A program made the position numbers and the translations under genes. The notes under the pieces are model-generated. The model saw only the letters and a program-made list of their open reading frames with translations, was not told where the DNA came from and did no database searches. From the NCBI GenBank assembly GCA_002427045.1, contig DIPO01000074.1, forward strand, positions 15,432-62,172: a stretch of 46,741 nucleotides of DNA. The letters run 5' to 3'. Shown in pieces: positions 33,371 to 41,586 of the stretch. Source of the stretch: Firmicutes bacterium UBA5486 (GTDB lineage: Bacteria; Bacillota; UBA4882; UBA10575). Every line of letters begins with the position of its first letter. Position 1 is the first letter of the stretch.

Positions 33371-33779
33371 TCAAGAAGGTGGTTTTACCTTATTAGAAGT
33401 AATAGTTGTTCTTACTTTAATCCTTCTGTTAGTTAGCCTTATCTACCCCATAAGCCTAGAACTAAATAATCGTATACTGCTTAAACTCAGTTTAAAACAG
33501 ATCAGTTCAGACTTTGCGGAACTACATTCCGAAGCCTTAAGTGGAAGAATTCCGTTACAGGTTATCTTTGAACCAGAAAAGGAATATTACACGATTAAAC
33601 GAGGAGATTTAGTTTTACAGCGGCCGCTGGCTGGTTTAAAATTAGCGTCGGAGACGGAATTTAACATTGTGTTTACTAGCCAAACCATAGATAATACTAC
33701 TTTAAGATTGGTAGCCGCAAATGGGACTGAGTACCGGTTGAGCTTTAATGATTTAGGAGAGGCTGGCTGGGAATATTGA
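33342..33779 (+). CDS. gspH: Minor pseudopilin GspH
   Basis: A 145-residue pseudopilin with cleavage site QEGG-FTLLEVIVVL (Glu at +5) and a single N-terminal helix, followed by a beta-rich domain with little sequence conservation. Position after gspG and size suggest GspH. The start is ATG 33342, inside the end of gspG, with tggaggga upstream; a longer open frame from 33276 lies wholly in gspG and is rejected. Confidence 0.85.
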   Translation: MRRKDLWNHNQEGGFTLLEVIVVLTLILLLVSLIYPISLELNNRILLKLSLKQISSDFAELHSEALSGRIPLQVIFEPEKEYYTIKRGDLVLQRPLAGLKLASETEFNIVFTSQTIDNTTLRLVAANGTEYRLSFNDLGEAGWEY

Positions 33780-33781
33780 AG

Positions 33782-34156
33782 ATGTGTTTCTCTAAGAGAA
33801 AAAAGAATACTTTCCAAGCAGGGTTTACTCTTTTTGAAGTATTAGCAGCCTTGGTTTTATTATCTTTGGTTTTAAGCCGGATCATCCCCGGCTTTATCCA
33901 GATCCTTGATTCTAATGCTAGGGCACAACAGCGGTTAGAGGCCTATCTTTTGGGATCCGGGAAATTAGAAGAGATTCTCTGTCAGGCAGAAAGAGCCCAG
34001 GAAGGAAAGTTCCCAGCTCCTTGGTCCCAATATAATTGGCGTTATGATGAAGAGAAAAGCGGGGAGTATATCAATCAAATCCTAACGGTAAAATGGAAGG
34101 ATCATCTTGATGAAAGACAAGTTTACCTTAGAAAATTACGGATTAATACAGAATAA
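33782..34156 (+). CDS. gspI: Minor pseudopilin GspI
   Basis: A 124-residue pseudopilin with the site FQAG-FTLFEVLAALVLL and the GspI-like continuation NARAQQRLEAYLLGSGKLEEIL. A TTG at 33776 overlapping the gspH stop is an alternative start. GspI nucleates the pseudopilus tip with GspJ and GspK. Its end overlaps gspJ by 47 bases. Confidence 0.83.
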   Translation: MCFSKRKKNTFQAGFTLFEVLAALVLLSLVLSRIIPGFIQILDSNARAQQRLEAYLLGSGKLEEILCQAERAQEGKFPAPWSQYNWRYDEEKSGEYINQILTVKWKDHLDERQVYLRKLRINTE

Positions 34157-34739
34157 AAGGGAAGAGGAAGGATTTACCTTGCTGGAGGTTATTATTGCTC
34201 TAACTCTGACTGGAGTAATACTATTTATGCTATCTCCTGCTCTTTTCAATATTGAACACCTGTTATTTAGGGAAAACGAAGGTGCCGAGGTAAGTAGAGT
34301 ACAGCGTCTAATCAGCAGGAAAATGGAAGAGATTCTTGGGAATGCCTATCTTTATCCGTTTTATGATGGAAGATTAGATTCTTTCTCCGGAGATGCCTGG
34401 GGCTTTTCTTTACCTACTGTTACGGAGAAAGGCTTGGGCCAGACAGAAGTAAGGATCGATGGGGAACAACTATTCATTAAATGGGAGAGTTTCCATACTA
34501 ATCATAATTCAGAAGAGGTAACGGAAGAACCAGAGATTATAATGCTTACCGCTCAGCTTAATGAATCTTCTTTTTCTTATCTTGATGAGAAAACAGGGAC
34601 TTGGATAAGTAGTTGGTATGAAGATTATTACCCAAGACTGGTTCAGTTTAATTCGGCTCTTATTCAAGCAGAAGGGGCAGAGTGTAAATTAGTACCGATT
34701 ATTTTACCGCTTAAGGTAGGCCAAGTATATGGAGATTAA
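34110..34739 (+). CDS. gspJ: Minor pseudopilin GspJ
   Basis: A 209-residue pseudopilin with cleavage site REEEG-FTLLEVIIALTLTG (Glu at +5) and a C-terminal domain of the length expected for GspJ. ATG 34110 follows ggaagga; TTG 34107 is also possible. It is the third gene of the tip complex H-I-J-K. Confidence 0.83.
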   Translation: MKDKFTLENYGLIQNKREEEGFTLLEVIIALTLTGVILFMLSPALFNIEHLLFRENEGAEVSRVQRLISRKMEEILGNAYLYPFYDGRLDSFSGDAWGFSLPTVTEKGLGQTEVRIDGEQLFIKWESFHTNHNSEEVTEEPEIIMLTAQLNESSFSYLDEKTGTWISSWYEDYYPRLVQFNSALIQAEGAECKLVPIILPLKVGQVYGD

Positions 34740-34741
34740 TC

Positions 34742-35869
34742 ATGAGCTACAGCTACCAAAATCATAAAGAACAGGGAACTGCTCTACTCTATATATTCTG
34801 GATCTGTCTCTTACTTAGTGCAGTTTTATCTTTCTTTATCCATAATTCAAACTTGAGAAAGGCTTTAGTAGTAAGCTTTGAGCAGGAAAAAAGCTTGAAA
34901 CAAGCGGCTGAAGATCTTACTGAACTTGCGATCGCACAGATCCGGAATAATACTACCGGATACGATGCTCCGGGAAATTTAGTTATTACCCCAGATAGGA
35001 TCAGAGAACTTCTTTCTGTAAAACATCAAGCCACAGTTGAAATCCGTGATGAAGGTAGTCGTTTCAACCCGAATAACCTACCTGTGATTTATTGGTTGGA
35101 GTTTTTTAAAAAGTCCCCGGAATCTTATGAACGGCTATATTCTTGGTGCTTTTCATCAGAAAGTAAGTCACAGTTTTCAACACCAATTCGGAATAATTAT
35201 CTTTTAACTCCTGAAGATTTACAACAGGTGTTTGAAGGAAAAGAATACAATTATCGGCCATCTTTAGAATTGACAGTCTTTGGCCCTGCCAATTATTATC
35301 TGATTGATGGGGAAGTCTTTGTTTCTCTCCTTTTCAGATCTGGCCTTACGCTATCTTCAGTAGCAATCGAAACTGTAATTGAACGTTTTAATAATAATCA
35401 TAATCAAATTTTCAATGATAATCTCTCTACATTACTTAGCTACTTACAACTCCCGGAACTTCCTCCACTTGAAAAATTTGAACAACTGATAACAACTAAA
35501 GGAAGTATTAATCCTAACTTTGTTACCCCTGGCTATCTTCGCCTGTTGGTGCCAGGTGGAAAGGAAAGAGATTTTTCGGATCTAGCCTTAATCCAAAAGG
35601 AGCAGCCTTTCACCTCTTTAACAGCTTTAGAAGATTATCTCTGCAATAAGCATGGGTTACAGATTTCCAGGGAACGAATGCAACATATATTTTCTTTAAA
35701 AAGTAAGGTCTTTGGGATCTATATTTCAATTTATAATCAAGATAATCAGGAAGCTACTTTGGAATTAAATACTATCATCCAACGTGGTTCAGAAGGGAAA
35801 GAAGGTAGTTTTCAAGTTATTTACCGACGAGAACAATGGTCAGCCGGGAAGAAGGGGAAGAATGAATAA
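34742..35869 (+). CDS. gspK: Minor pseudopilin GspK
   Basis: A 375-residue protein whose cleavage site KEQG-TALLYIFWIC lacks the Glu at +5, as is normal for GspK, the pseudopilus cap. The large C-terminal part contains the T2SSK alpha-domain (LPELPPLEKFEQLITTKGSI and LRLLVPGGKERDFSDLALIQ). It starts two bases after the gspJ stop and overlaps gspL by eight bases. Confidence 0.88.
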   Translation: MSYSYQNHKEQGTALLYIFWICLLLSAVLSFFIHNSNLRKALVVSFEQEKSLKQAAEDLTELAIAQIRNNTTGYDAPGNLVITPDRIRELLSVKHQATVEIRDEGSRFNPNNLPVIYWLEFFKKSPESYERLYSWCFSSESKSQFSTPIRNNYLLTPEDLQQVFEGKEYNYRPSLELTVFGPANYYLIDGEVFVSLLFRSGLTLSSVAIETVIERFNNNHNQIFNDNLSTLLSYLQLPELPPLEKFEQLITTKGSINPNFVTPGYLRLLVPGGKERDFSDLALIQKEQPFTSLTALEDYLCNKHGLQISRERMQHIFSLKSKVFGIYISIYNQDNQEATLELNTIIQRGSEGKEGSFQVIYRREQWSAGKKGKNE

Positions 35870-37286
35870 AAGAATTGGTTTAGATATCCGGGATGATGGC
35901 TGGACGATTGCCGAAATCTCTGGAAATAAAGAATTAAATATTTCCGCTCTTATTAGTGGCAAGTGGGAACCCGGAACAAGCATCCCATCCAAAGCGGCAA
36001 GCTTAAAGCAAGCCTTTTCAAACCACCAAATACCATCTAAAAATCTTGTTGTTTCCGTACCCATGAATGAAGGTTACTGGAAGCAGATTGTTTTACCTTC
36101 TCTTCTTTCCCGAGAAGTGGACCAAATAATTCAGAATACACTAGTTGCAGATTTACCGCAGCCACCATCTAGTTTTTGTTATGGATATAAAAAAAGAAGC
36201 CATGGTTCTAAGCAACTATTGGCAGAAGGTTTTGTTATACCTAAAAGGATAATCATGGAAACAACAGAACTACTGCAGGAAGCAGGGCTTAAAGCCTCCT
36301 GTTATCTACCTGATTTATATAGTCTAATTAAAGGTTTTACTTTTCTAGCAGGCGAAAATTTATCAACTAGTGCGGCCATGTTTATTATTGTGCATCACCT
36401 TTATTTAGAAATAGGTATCTATGAATCTAATCTTCTTAAGTACTATCGAAGTATCCCCTTACTAATTGCTAATGAAAAAATTGAGCAACAAGTTGTAATG
36501 GAGGAATTACGACTAACAAAATTCATGCTACGGAAGGAAGGCTGTAACTTACCAGATTTTTGTTATCTTTTACCTGGTACTGGTCTGTGGAAAAAGGAAG
36601 AATTGCTGGAGTTAACTACACTAACTTTAGATTTTGAACGACATAAAATTAAGACTCCATCTGATTTTGGTTTACCTTTACGATTTTATAAGGAAAAAGA
36701 AATAGTTGCTTTGAGTAGTCTGACTGCGGTTGGATTAGCCTTAGAGGTAAGAACAGCAGCATCGAATTCTATTCGCCTGACGATGGAAGATAATAGAGAG
36801 AAGAAGTTCAAAGGTAAAATAAATTCAATTCTTCTGGTTTTAGGCATATTAATGGCTTTAATCGGAATAAGACTAAACTTCAGACTAGAACATAAGGAAA
36901 GGCAAGACCTTATTGGAAAAATAGTTGGGCATGAGGAGAAAGTCAGAGAGGTTGAAAATCTGATAGATATGGATGAAAGCTTAACCAAGCAAGCTCTGTT
37001 TTATCAGCAAGAATGGGAGAAAACCCGTAGTATACTTAAGTTTTTTGCCGTGTGGGAAGAGACCGTTCCCAAAGAAACAATCTTAACTTCAGTTGTTTTT
37101 GATAAAGATCAAATCAAGCAAATAACCGGCCGTTGCCGTTCTTTTTCTGAATTATATCAAGCCCTACTAAATTGCGCCTATTTTACTCAGCTACAAGTAA
37201 AGGGGGAGATTACCATTAACCGGGATGGATACGAGAGCTTTTACCTCGCCGGTAAATGGAATAATGAATATGAAGTTACTAACTAA
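35862..37286 (+). CDS. gspL: Type II secretion protein GspL (PilM/PilN-type fusion)
   Basis: A 474-residue inner-membrane protein. Residues 1-300 are an actin-like cytoplasmic domain (RIGLDIRDDGWTIAEIS, VSVPMNEGYWKQIVLP), one membrane helix lies at about 321-338, and a coiled coil and small ferredoxin-like domain follow on the outer side. This is the GspL layout, equal to PilM and PilN joined. The start is ATG 35862 behind gaaggggaag; an open frame from 35784 is inside gspK. GspL links GspE to the pseudopilus platform. Confidence 0.85.
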   Translation: MNKRIGLDIRDDGWTIAEISGNKELNISALISGKWEPGTSIPSKAASLKQAFSNHQIPSKNLVVSVPMNEGYWKQIVLPSLLSREVDQIIQNTLVADLPQPPSSFCYGYKKRSHGSKQLLAEGFVIPKRIIMETTELLQEAGLKASCYLPDLYSLIKGFTFLAGENLSTSAAMFIIVHHLYLEIGIYESNLLKYYRSIPLLIANEKIEQQVVMEELRLTKFMLRKEGCNLPDFCYLLPGTGLWKKEELLELTTLTLDFERHKIKTPSDFGLPLRFYKEKEIVALSSLTAVGLALEVRTAASNSIRLTMEDNREKKFKGKINSILLVLGILMALIGIRLNFRLEHKERQDLIGKIVGHEEKVREVENLIDMDESLTKQALFYQQEWEKTRSILKFFAVWEETVPKETILTSVVFDKDQIKQITGRCRSFSELYQALLNCAYFTQLQVKGEITINRDGYESFYLAGKWNNEYEVTN

Positions 37287-37839
37287 GAAGAATTGGCCTT
37301 TGGTTGCGATCGCAATTTCAATTACCGGTTTGCTTTTCCGGTATGGTCCATGGTTATCCCAAAAAGGTACAAGTACAAAAGATAATGGTAATAACCTAGC
37401 TTTGACTTCTACGGATTTATCTTTTCTTCAGCAGAAAGTAGAGACGATCAATTCCTTACTTAGCAGGGAAAAAGAGTATAAAAGAAGAGTAGAAGAGAGC
37501 CAGCAAACCATAGCGAGTTGGGAAAAGAGTTTTTTCTCTGGAACCCCTGAGACTGCTACCGCCGTATTGGTTGCTATTGTTGAAGAAATAGCAGCTAAAT
37601 CCGGAGTAGTAGTAAAAAACAAAACTCTACATCCATCCCTCCCGGGTTCAACAGTGGCCGAGTGGAAACGAATCGGAGTTACTATTGAGGGAAGAACAAG
37701 TTTCCGTGAATTAACCGATTTTTATTCCACTCTGATTGCTGCACCAAAATCTCTGTTTGTAGAACGAATTGAGCTGCGTTTAGACGAATACAACGGGCTC
37801 CTAAATTTTAAGCTCAGGTTGTATTCCTTCACCCAGTAG
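37264..37839 (+). CDS. gspM: Type II secretion protein GspM (PilO-like)
   Basis: A 191-residue bitopic membrane protein with a helix at about 9-24, a coiled-coil stretch (FLQQKVETINSLLSREKEYK) and a small alpha/beta domain. Position after gspL, overlapping it by 23 bases, and topology identify it as GspM/PilO. ATG 37264 or 37270 could be the start; an upstream start at 37225 is inside gspL. Confidence 0.8.
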   Translation: MNMKLLTKKNWPLVAIAISITGLLFRYGPWLSQKGTSTKDNGNNLALTSTDLSFLQQKVETINSLLSREKEYKRRVEESQQTIASWEKSFFSGTPETATAVLVAIVEEIAAKSGVVVKNKTLHPSLPGSTVAEWKRIGVTIEGRTSFRELTDFYSTLIAAPKSLFVERIELRLDEYNGLLNFKLRLYSFTQ

Positions 37840-37895
37840 TTGGGCTTTTATTTTACATTCAATTTTTTAAAATACATTTACCCTAACCTTCTTAA

Positions 37896-37935
37896 CGGGT
37901 ACGTAATGTGAGATAGGTAAGTATGCAATTCCCTC
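37896..37935. repeat. Partial interspersed repeat copy between gspM and gspC
   Basis: The reverse complement, GAGGGAATTGCATACTTACC followed by ATCTCACATTACGTACCC, matches the left 38 bases of the copy at 32701. Only this end is present in the 138-base gap. Confidence 0.5.
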
Positions 37936-37977
37936 AGAATATTAAAGTAAGTTAATAAATAACTTCGAGGTGTAGTA

Positions 37978-38433
37978 GTGAAAAGGAGTAACTTATTCTT
38001 TTATTTTGCGATCACCATCTTTATCTTTGGTCTAATAGTTTTAGGATATGGTATTATTCGATGGATATCGTACTCTCCTGAATTAGAGTTGGTAGCGGCA
38101 AAAGAAGTTAAGGAAGTAAAACCAACACCAAACAAGGCTTCTCTTCATCGAAATCAAACTCGTATTCTCTGTCAGAAAAATCCTTTTACACTTTCTGGGG
38201 AAGAAATAAAAGAAGTATCCACAGAAAATTCGTTTGATTCTAAGCTTGTTCTCAAGGGAACGATCATCGGATCGGAAAAAACAGCAGTCCTGACAGTAAA
38301 AGAACATCCTCAAGAAAGCTATCTGGCCAAAGAAGGGGATATCATTTTACAGGAAAGAATTGTAACCATCAAGCAAGGCCAGGTTATTCTCTCAAAAGAT
38401 GGAAAACTACTCACTCTTTATCAGGAGAAGTAG
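37978..38433 (+). CDS. gspC: GspC-like protein, HR domain only
   Basis: A 151-residue protein with one N-terminal membrane helix (about 8-29), a linker with proline, and a C-terminal domain (about 88-148: LVLKGTIIGSEKTAVLTVK, LAKEGDIIL, ITIKQGQVILSKDGKLLTL-like) resembling the homology region of GspC, which contacts the N0 domain of GspD. The PDZ domain of proteobacterial GspC is missing, so PilP is a close alternative. Start GTG 37978 follows gaggtgtag. It faces gspD, separated by 61 bases. Confidence 0.72.
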   Translation: MKRSNLFFYFAITIFIFGLIVLGYGIIRWISYSPELELVAAKEVKEVKPTPNKASLHRNQTRILCQKNPFTLSGEEIKEVSTENSFDSKLVLKGTIIGSEKTAVLTVKEHPQESYLAKEGDIILQERIVTIKQGQVILSKDGKLLTLYQEK

Positions 38434-38467
38434 AATTCGACTAACTGTCAACTGTCCTGTAGGATTT

Positions 38468-38494
38468 AATCAAGACCAGATGAATCAACTAGGG
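38468..38494. repeat. Diverged repeat core between gspC and gspD
   Basis: AATCAAGACCAGATGAATCA resembles the repeat core AATCAAAGCCAGGTGAATCA found at 29587. It fills half of the convergent gap between gspC and gspD. Confidence 0.4.
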
Positions 38495-41008
38495 CTATTT
38501 TTTAAGTAGATATTTTTCATACTGCTCAAAAGCGGGAAGGTCCTCTTGCTCTTTTTCTTGTTCAGCATATTCGCCAGAAAGTAAATAAGGTGTAATCACT
38601 ATTACAAATTCACTTTCCTCTTTGTCGATCGATGTATGGGAGAATAAAAAGCCAATCAGGGGGATACTTCCTAAGATCGGTATTTTACTTTTAGAGATGC
38701 TCTCTTGGGTTTGAATCAGCCCACCAATCACAATCGGATCACCATCCCTAACTCTTACCGTGGATTCTGTAGAGCGTTCACTGGTTGCTGGGATCTGGGA
38801 TTGACTACCGACAAGCGTATCAGGAACACTCTGGGTGATCTTTGGTTTAATCTCAATGGTAATATCCTTACTGGCAGATACCCAAGGAGTTAGAGATACT
38901 TGGATACCGGTAGATACTTCTACTAATTTTGTTTCAGAAGCCTCCTTTTCATCAGATCCGCTTGAAGACTTTAGCAAGACCGTTCGTGGGTAACGGCTAG
39001 TAACACTAAAATTGGCATTATGTCCATTCAAAGTTGTAATTTGCGGATTGGCAGATAAACTGGCTTCACCTTGACTAACCAGTGCTTCTAGCCATATTTT
39101 TACATTCTGGGCTGCAGTAGAACCGGGGATGATTACTTGCCCAAAGAGAGAGTTCATAGAATCCCAAACAAATTTAGAAACATCATTGGCGGCGGCTTGC
39201 TCTGCTTTGGTCAATCCAAATTTTTTACCTGAAGTTTTATTTAACTGTACTACCATTACATCAAAAAGAATTAAGGGGTTAGCAAGATCAATCTTTTCAA
39301 TATAAGTTGCCACCTGGTTGATCCGGGTTTCAGTTCCGGTAATGGCAATGGCATTTGCTTCTTTAACCACCATTACATCAGTTTTTGTTAAAGTAGATGG
39401 GAAAAGCTTTAAGGCCTCCTCAGCTTTGAGGTGTTTTAACCGGATAATCTCCGTGCGAAGCTGGTTCTCTGGTTGGTCACAAAGCGTAAGAAAATCTTTT
39501 ACTTGTGCTTGTACTTCACGACTTCCACTCACCAAAAGAGCGTTTTGCTCTTTAAAAGCGATGATATTAGCACGGGGAATATGGGCCGGTAGATTATTGA
39601 AAATATATTCGACATTAGTATATTGTAGCGGGTAAAGCTGTGTTTCTAAAAGGTCTGTAGTTTCCGGGCGCAGGTTACGCCCATCACCAATCAGGTATAC
39701 ATTATCTTTTAATAAAAATGTGTAAGGACTACCTTTAAGGAGTAATGTAAAGGCTTCTTCTAAAGGTAAACCTTTGACTGAAAGATTATTAATCGTATAG
39801 GTTACATGATTAAAAATTAAAATGTTTTTCTGTGCTTTCTTTGCTAAATCAGAAAGCACCTGGGGTAAAGAGGCATTTACTAGTTCTAAATCAAAAAGTT
39901 TAGTCTCTGAGTCATAATATATCTTGCTGTTTGCTTGCATAGAAGATCTATTAACATAATAACTACCAGATCTCTGTTCCAAAGTAAAGTTATTGGTCTC
40001 AAGTAATGCCCGAAGTCCAGTTTCCAGCGGTAAATCTACGAATTTAATGGTAATCGGGCCTTTTACTTCCCGTTCATACAGGATATTAATTTCCGCTTGT
40101 CTTGAGATCTCATCCAAAATCCTGCTGATATCGATATTCTTGGCTTCGATCGATAATAGCCCCTCTCCAAACTTAAGACTAAATCCTCCTTCACCCCTAG
40201 TAATCCTGTATAAATTATCTCCTTCTTTTATTAAAAAAAGATTATTAGTCTGGCAAAGTATTTTCATCCCTGTTTCCAAGGGTAAACTTTGAAAAAAGAC
40301 ACTAACATTAGTGTTTAATTCAGCATCAGCAACTACAGAGCACTCAGTCTCAGCTGATACCTGGCGTGTTAGATCACGAATACTTACATTTTTAGCGTTT
40401 AGGGATAAGAACTGATCTTTCCAGGTAATGCTAAGATTCTCTGCAGAAATTGGTTTTTTAAGCAACCGGATTAAATCAGGTTGCTTTTTTATTTCAAAGC
40501 CAGCATCTTCAGCAATTAAACCCAACAAGGTCTCAAAAGGAACTTGTTTTAAAGATAAGGTGATAAAGGCCTCTGTATCACGGGGAAAGATGATATTATT
40601 TTCTGTAATGGCACTCAGTTCCTCCAAAACAAGAACAGCTGGTGCATTCACCAAATTCACCGAAAAAGTCTGTTGCTCAGGATCAGGTACAATTTCCAAT
40701 TGGTAATAGGGGAGGGCTGAAAGGTAATACATGGAGTTTTTCCGTTCATAGCTAAACCCATATTCCCGCGCTAAAGTATCCAAAGCTTCTTGAAAAGTAA
40801 CTTGGTGAAGGTAGAAGGTTGCTTGACCTTTGATCTGAGGATCAATAATCATATTCACTTTTTCTGAAGTGGCTAATGCTCTTAAGATATCATGGAGATC
40901 CGTATCTTTAAAATCTAAGTTACGTCTGCTTTCCGCCGCAGTTGAAACTAGGCCAATAAAGAGCACAACCATAAGAAACAATACTGGAACTTTAAGTTTA
41001 ATCTTCAC
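38495..41008 (-). CDS. gspD: Type II secretion secretin GspD with five N0/STN-like domains
   Basis: An 837-residue outer-membrane secretin. A signal peptide (1-25) is followed by five tandem ~72-residue repeats of STN/N0 type at about 29-98, 113-185, 198-271, 282-354 and 369-441, each with the pattern of a hydrophobic pair, DILRAL-like helix, then LPLETGL/VTFQEAL-like helix and YYL-type strand. Two N1/KH-like domains lie at 452-511 and 517-575. The C-terminal secretin domain (578-811) contains GEASLSANPQITTLNG, VRVRDGDPIVIGGLI and PILGSIPLIGFLFS. Ordinary GspD has one N0. Start is GTG at 41008 behind ggaggtt. It is convergent to the other gsp genes, so it has its own promoter. Confidence 0.92.
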   Translation of the reverse strand: MKIKLKVPVLFLMVVLFIGLVSTAAESRRNLDFKDTDLHDILRALATSEKVNMIIDPQIKGQATFYLHQVTFQEALDTLAREYGFSYERKNSMYYLSALPYYQLEIVPDPEQQTFSVNLVNAPAVLVLEELSAITENNIIFPRDTEAFITLSLKQVPFETLLGLIAEDAGFEIKKQPDLIRLLKKPISAENLSITWKDQFLSLNAKNVSIRDLTRQVSAETECSVVADAELNTNVSVFFQSLPLETGMKILCQTNNLFLIKEGDNLYRITRGEGGFSLKFGEGLLSIEAKNIDISRILDEISRQAEINILYEREVKGPITIKFVDLPLETGLRALLETNNFTLEQRSGSYYVNRSSMQANSKIYYDSETKLFDLELVNASLPQVLSDLAKKAQKNILIFNHVTYTINNLSVKGLPLEEAFTLLLKGSPYTFLLKDNVYLIGDGRNLRPETTDLLETQLYPLQYTNVEYIFNNLPAHIPRANIIAFKEQNALLVSGSREVQAQVKDFLTLCDQPENQLRTEIIRLKHLKAEEALKLFPSTLTKTDVMVVKEANAIAITGTETRINQVATYIEKIDLANPLILFDVMVVQLNKTSGKKFGLTKAEQAAANDVSKFVWDSMNSLFGQVIIPGSTAAQNVKIWLEALVSQGEASLSANPQITTLNGHNANFSVTSRYPRTVLLKSSSGSDEKEASETKLVEVSTGIQVSLTPWVSASKDITIEIKPKITQSVPDTLVGSQSQIPATSERSTESTVRVRDGDPIVIGGLIQTQESISKSKIPILGSIPLIGFLFSHTSIDKEESEFVIVITPYLLSGEYAEQEKEQEDLPAFEQYEKYLLKK

Positions 41009-41393
41009 TACTGAACCTCCATTACAAATTTGGCAAAATTACTCTTTTAAAGGAAATATTCGGCATCTATTTAACTAATCCTGCCAAATTCTTATGAAAA
41101 TGGGTTTTTACATTTTTGGGCTCTTAAGGTGTTATAAAAAATATTATAAAATATCATTGGTATTGGTTTGACGATATGAAACTGGTTATTTAGGAAATAA
41201 TTAAAGTTGGCATTTTAAAAATTACTTTATTGGGGTAAGGGATTCTTCCAAGCCAGGCTATTTCTGAAATAGGATATATTAAAAAGAGGAGAATTGGTAG
41301 TGATGATATGGCTGTGTAATCTTTTTAAAGGAGACAGTTATTACCGTAATATTGCGAATTATAGCTTTTACCCCCAAATTTTAGAAAATGGTA

Positions 41394-41421
41394 TTGATTT
41401 TATTAACGTGTTTGATATACT
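41394..41421 (+). promoter_or_regulatory. Probable promoter of the large secreted protein gene
   Basis: TTGATT (41394-41399), 16-base spacer, TATACT (41416-41421). It lies in the 578-base gap between the divergent gspD and large secreted protein genes. The rest of that gap is very AT-rich and I see no RNA gene or repeat copy in it. Confidence 0.5.
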
Positions 41422-41586
41422 ATTTAAAACAGTATGGGGAAATATTGGAATATATAGATATTTTTTTATGGATTGCCTACACTAGGAAAAAGGTGTTACA
41501 TAACCAAAAACGAGGGTTAAATTTATTTTTATTATATTAGGAGTGACTTAGGCTAGGGGGAAGAAGAATGCGGAAGATTATAGGTT

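Noticed and set aside
28798..38433. Interpretation of the secretion cluster as a type IV pilus or competence system.
   Set aside because: The GspG calcium-loop signature, GspK without Glu+5, a fused GspL and absence of PilT argue for type II secretion.
41294..41485. Short open frame of about 60 residues with a gaggag site upstream, in the gap after gspD.
   Set aside because: Composition is that of AT-rich noncoding DNA, no family resemblance, and the probable promoter of the large secreted gene lies inside it.
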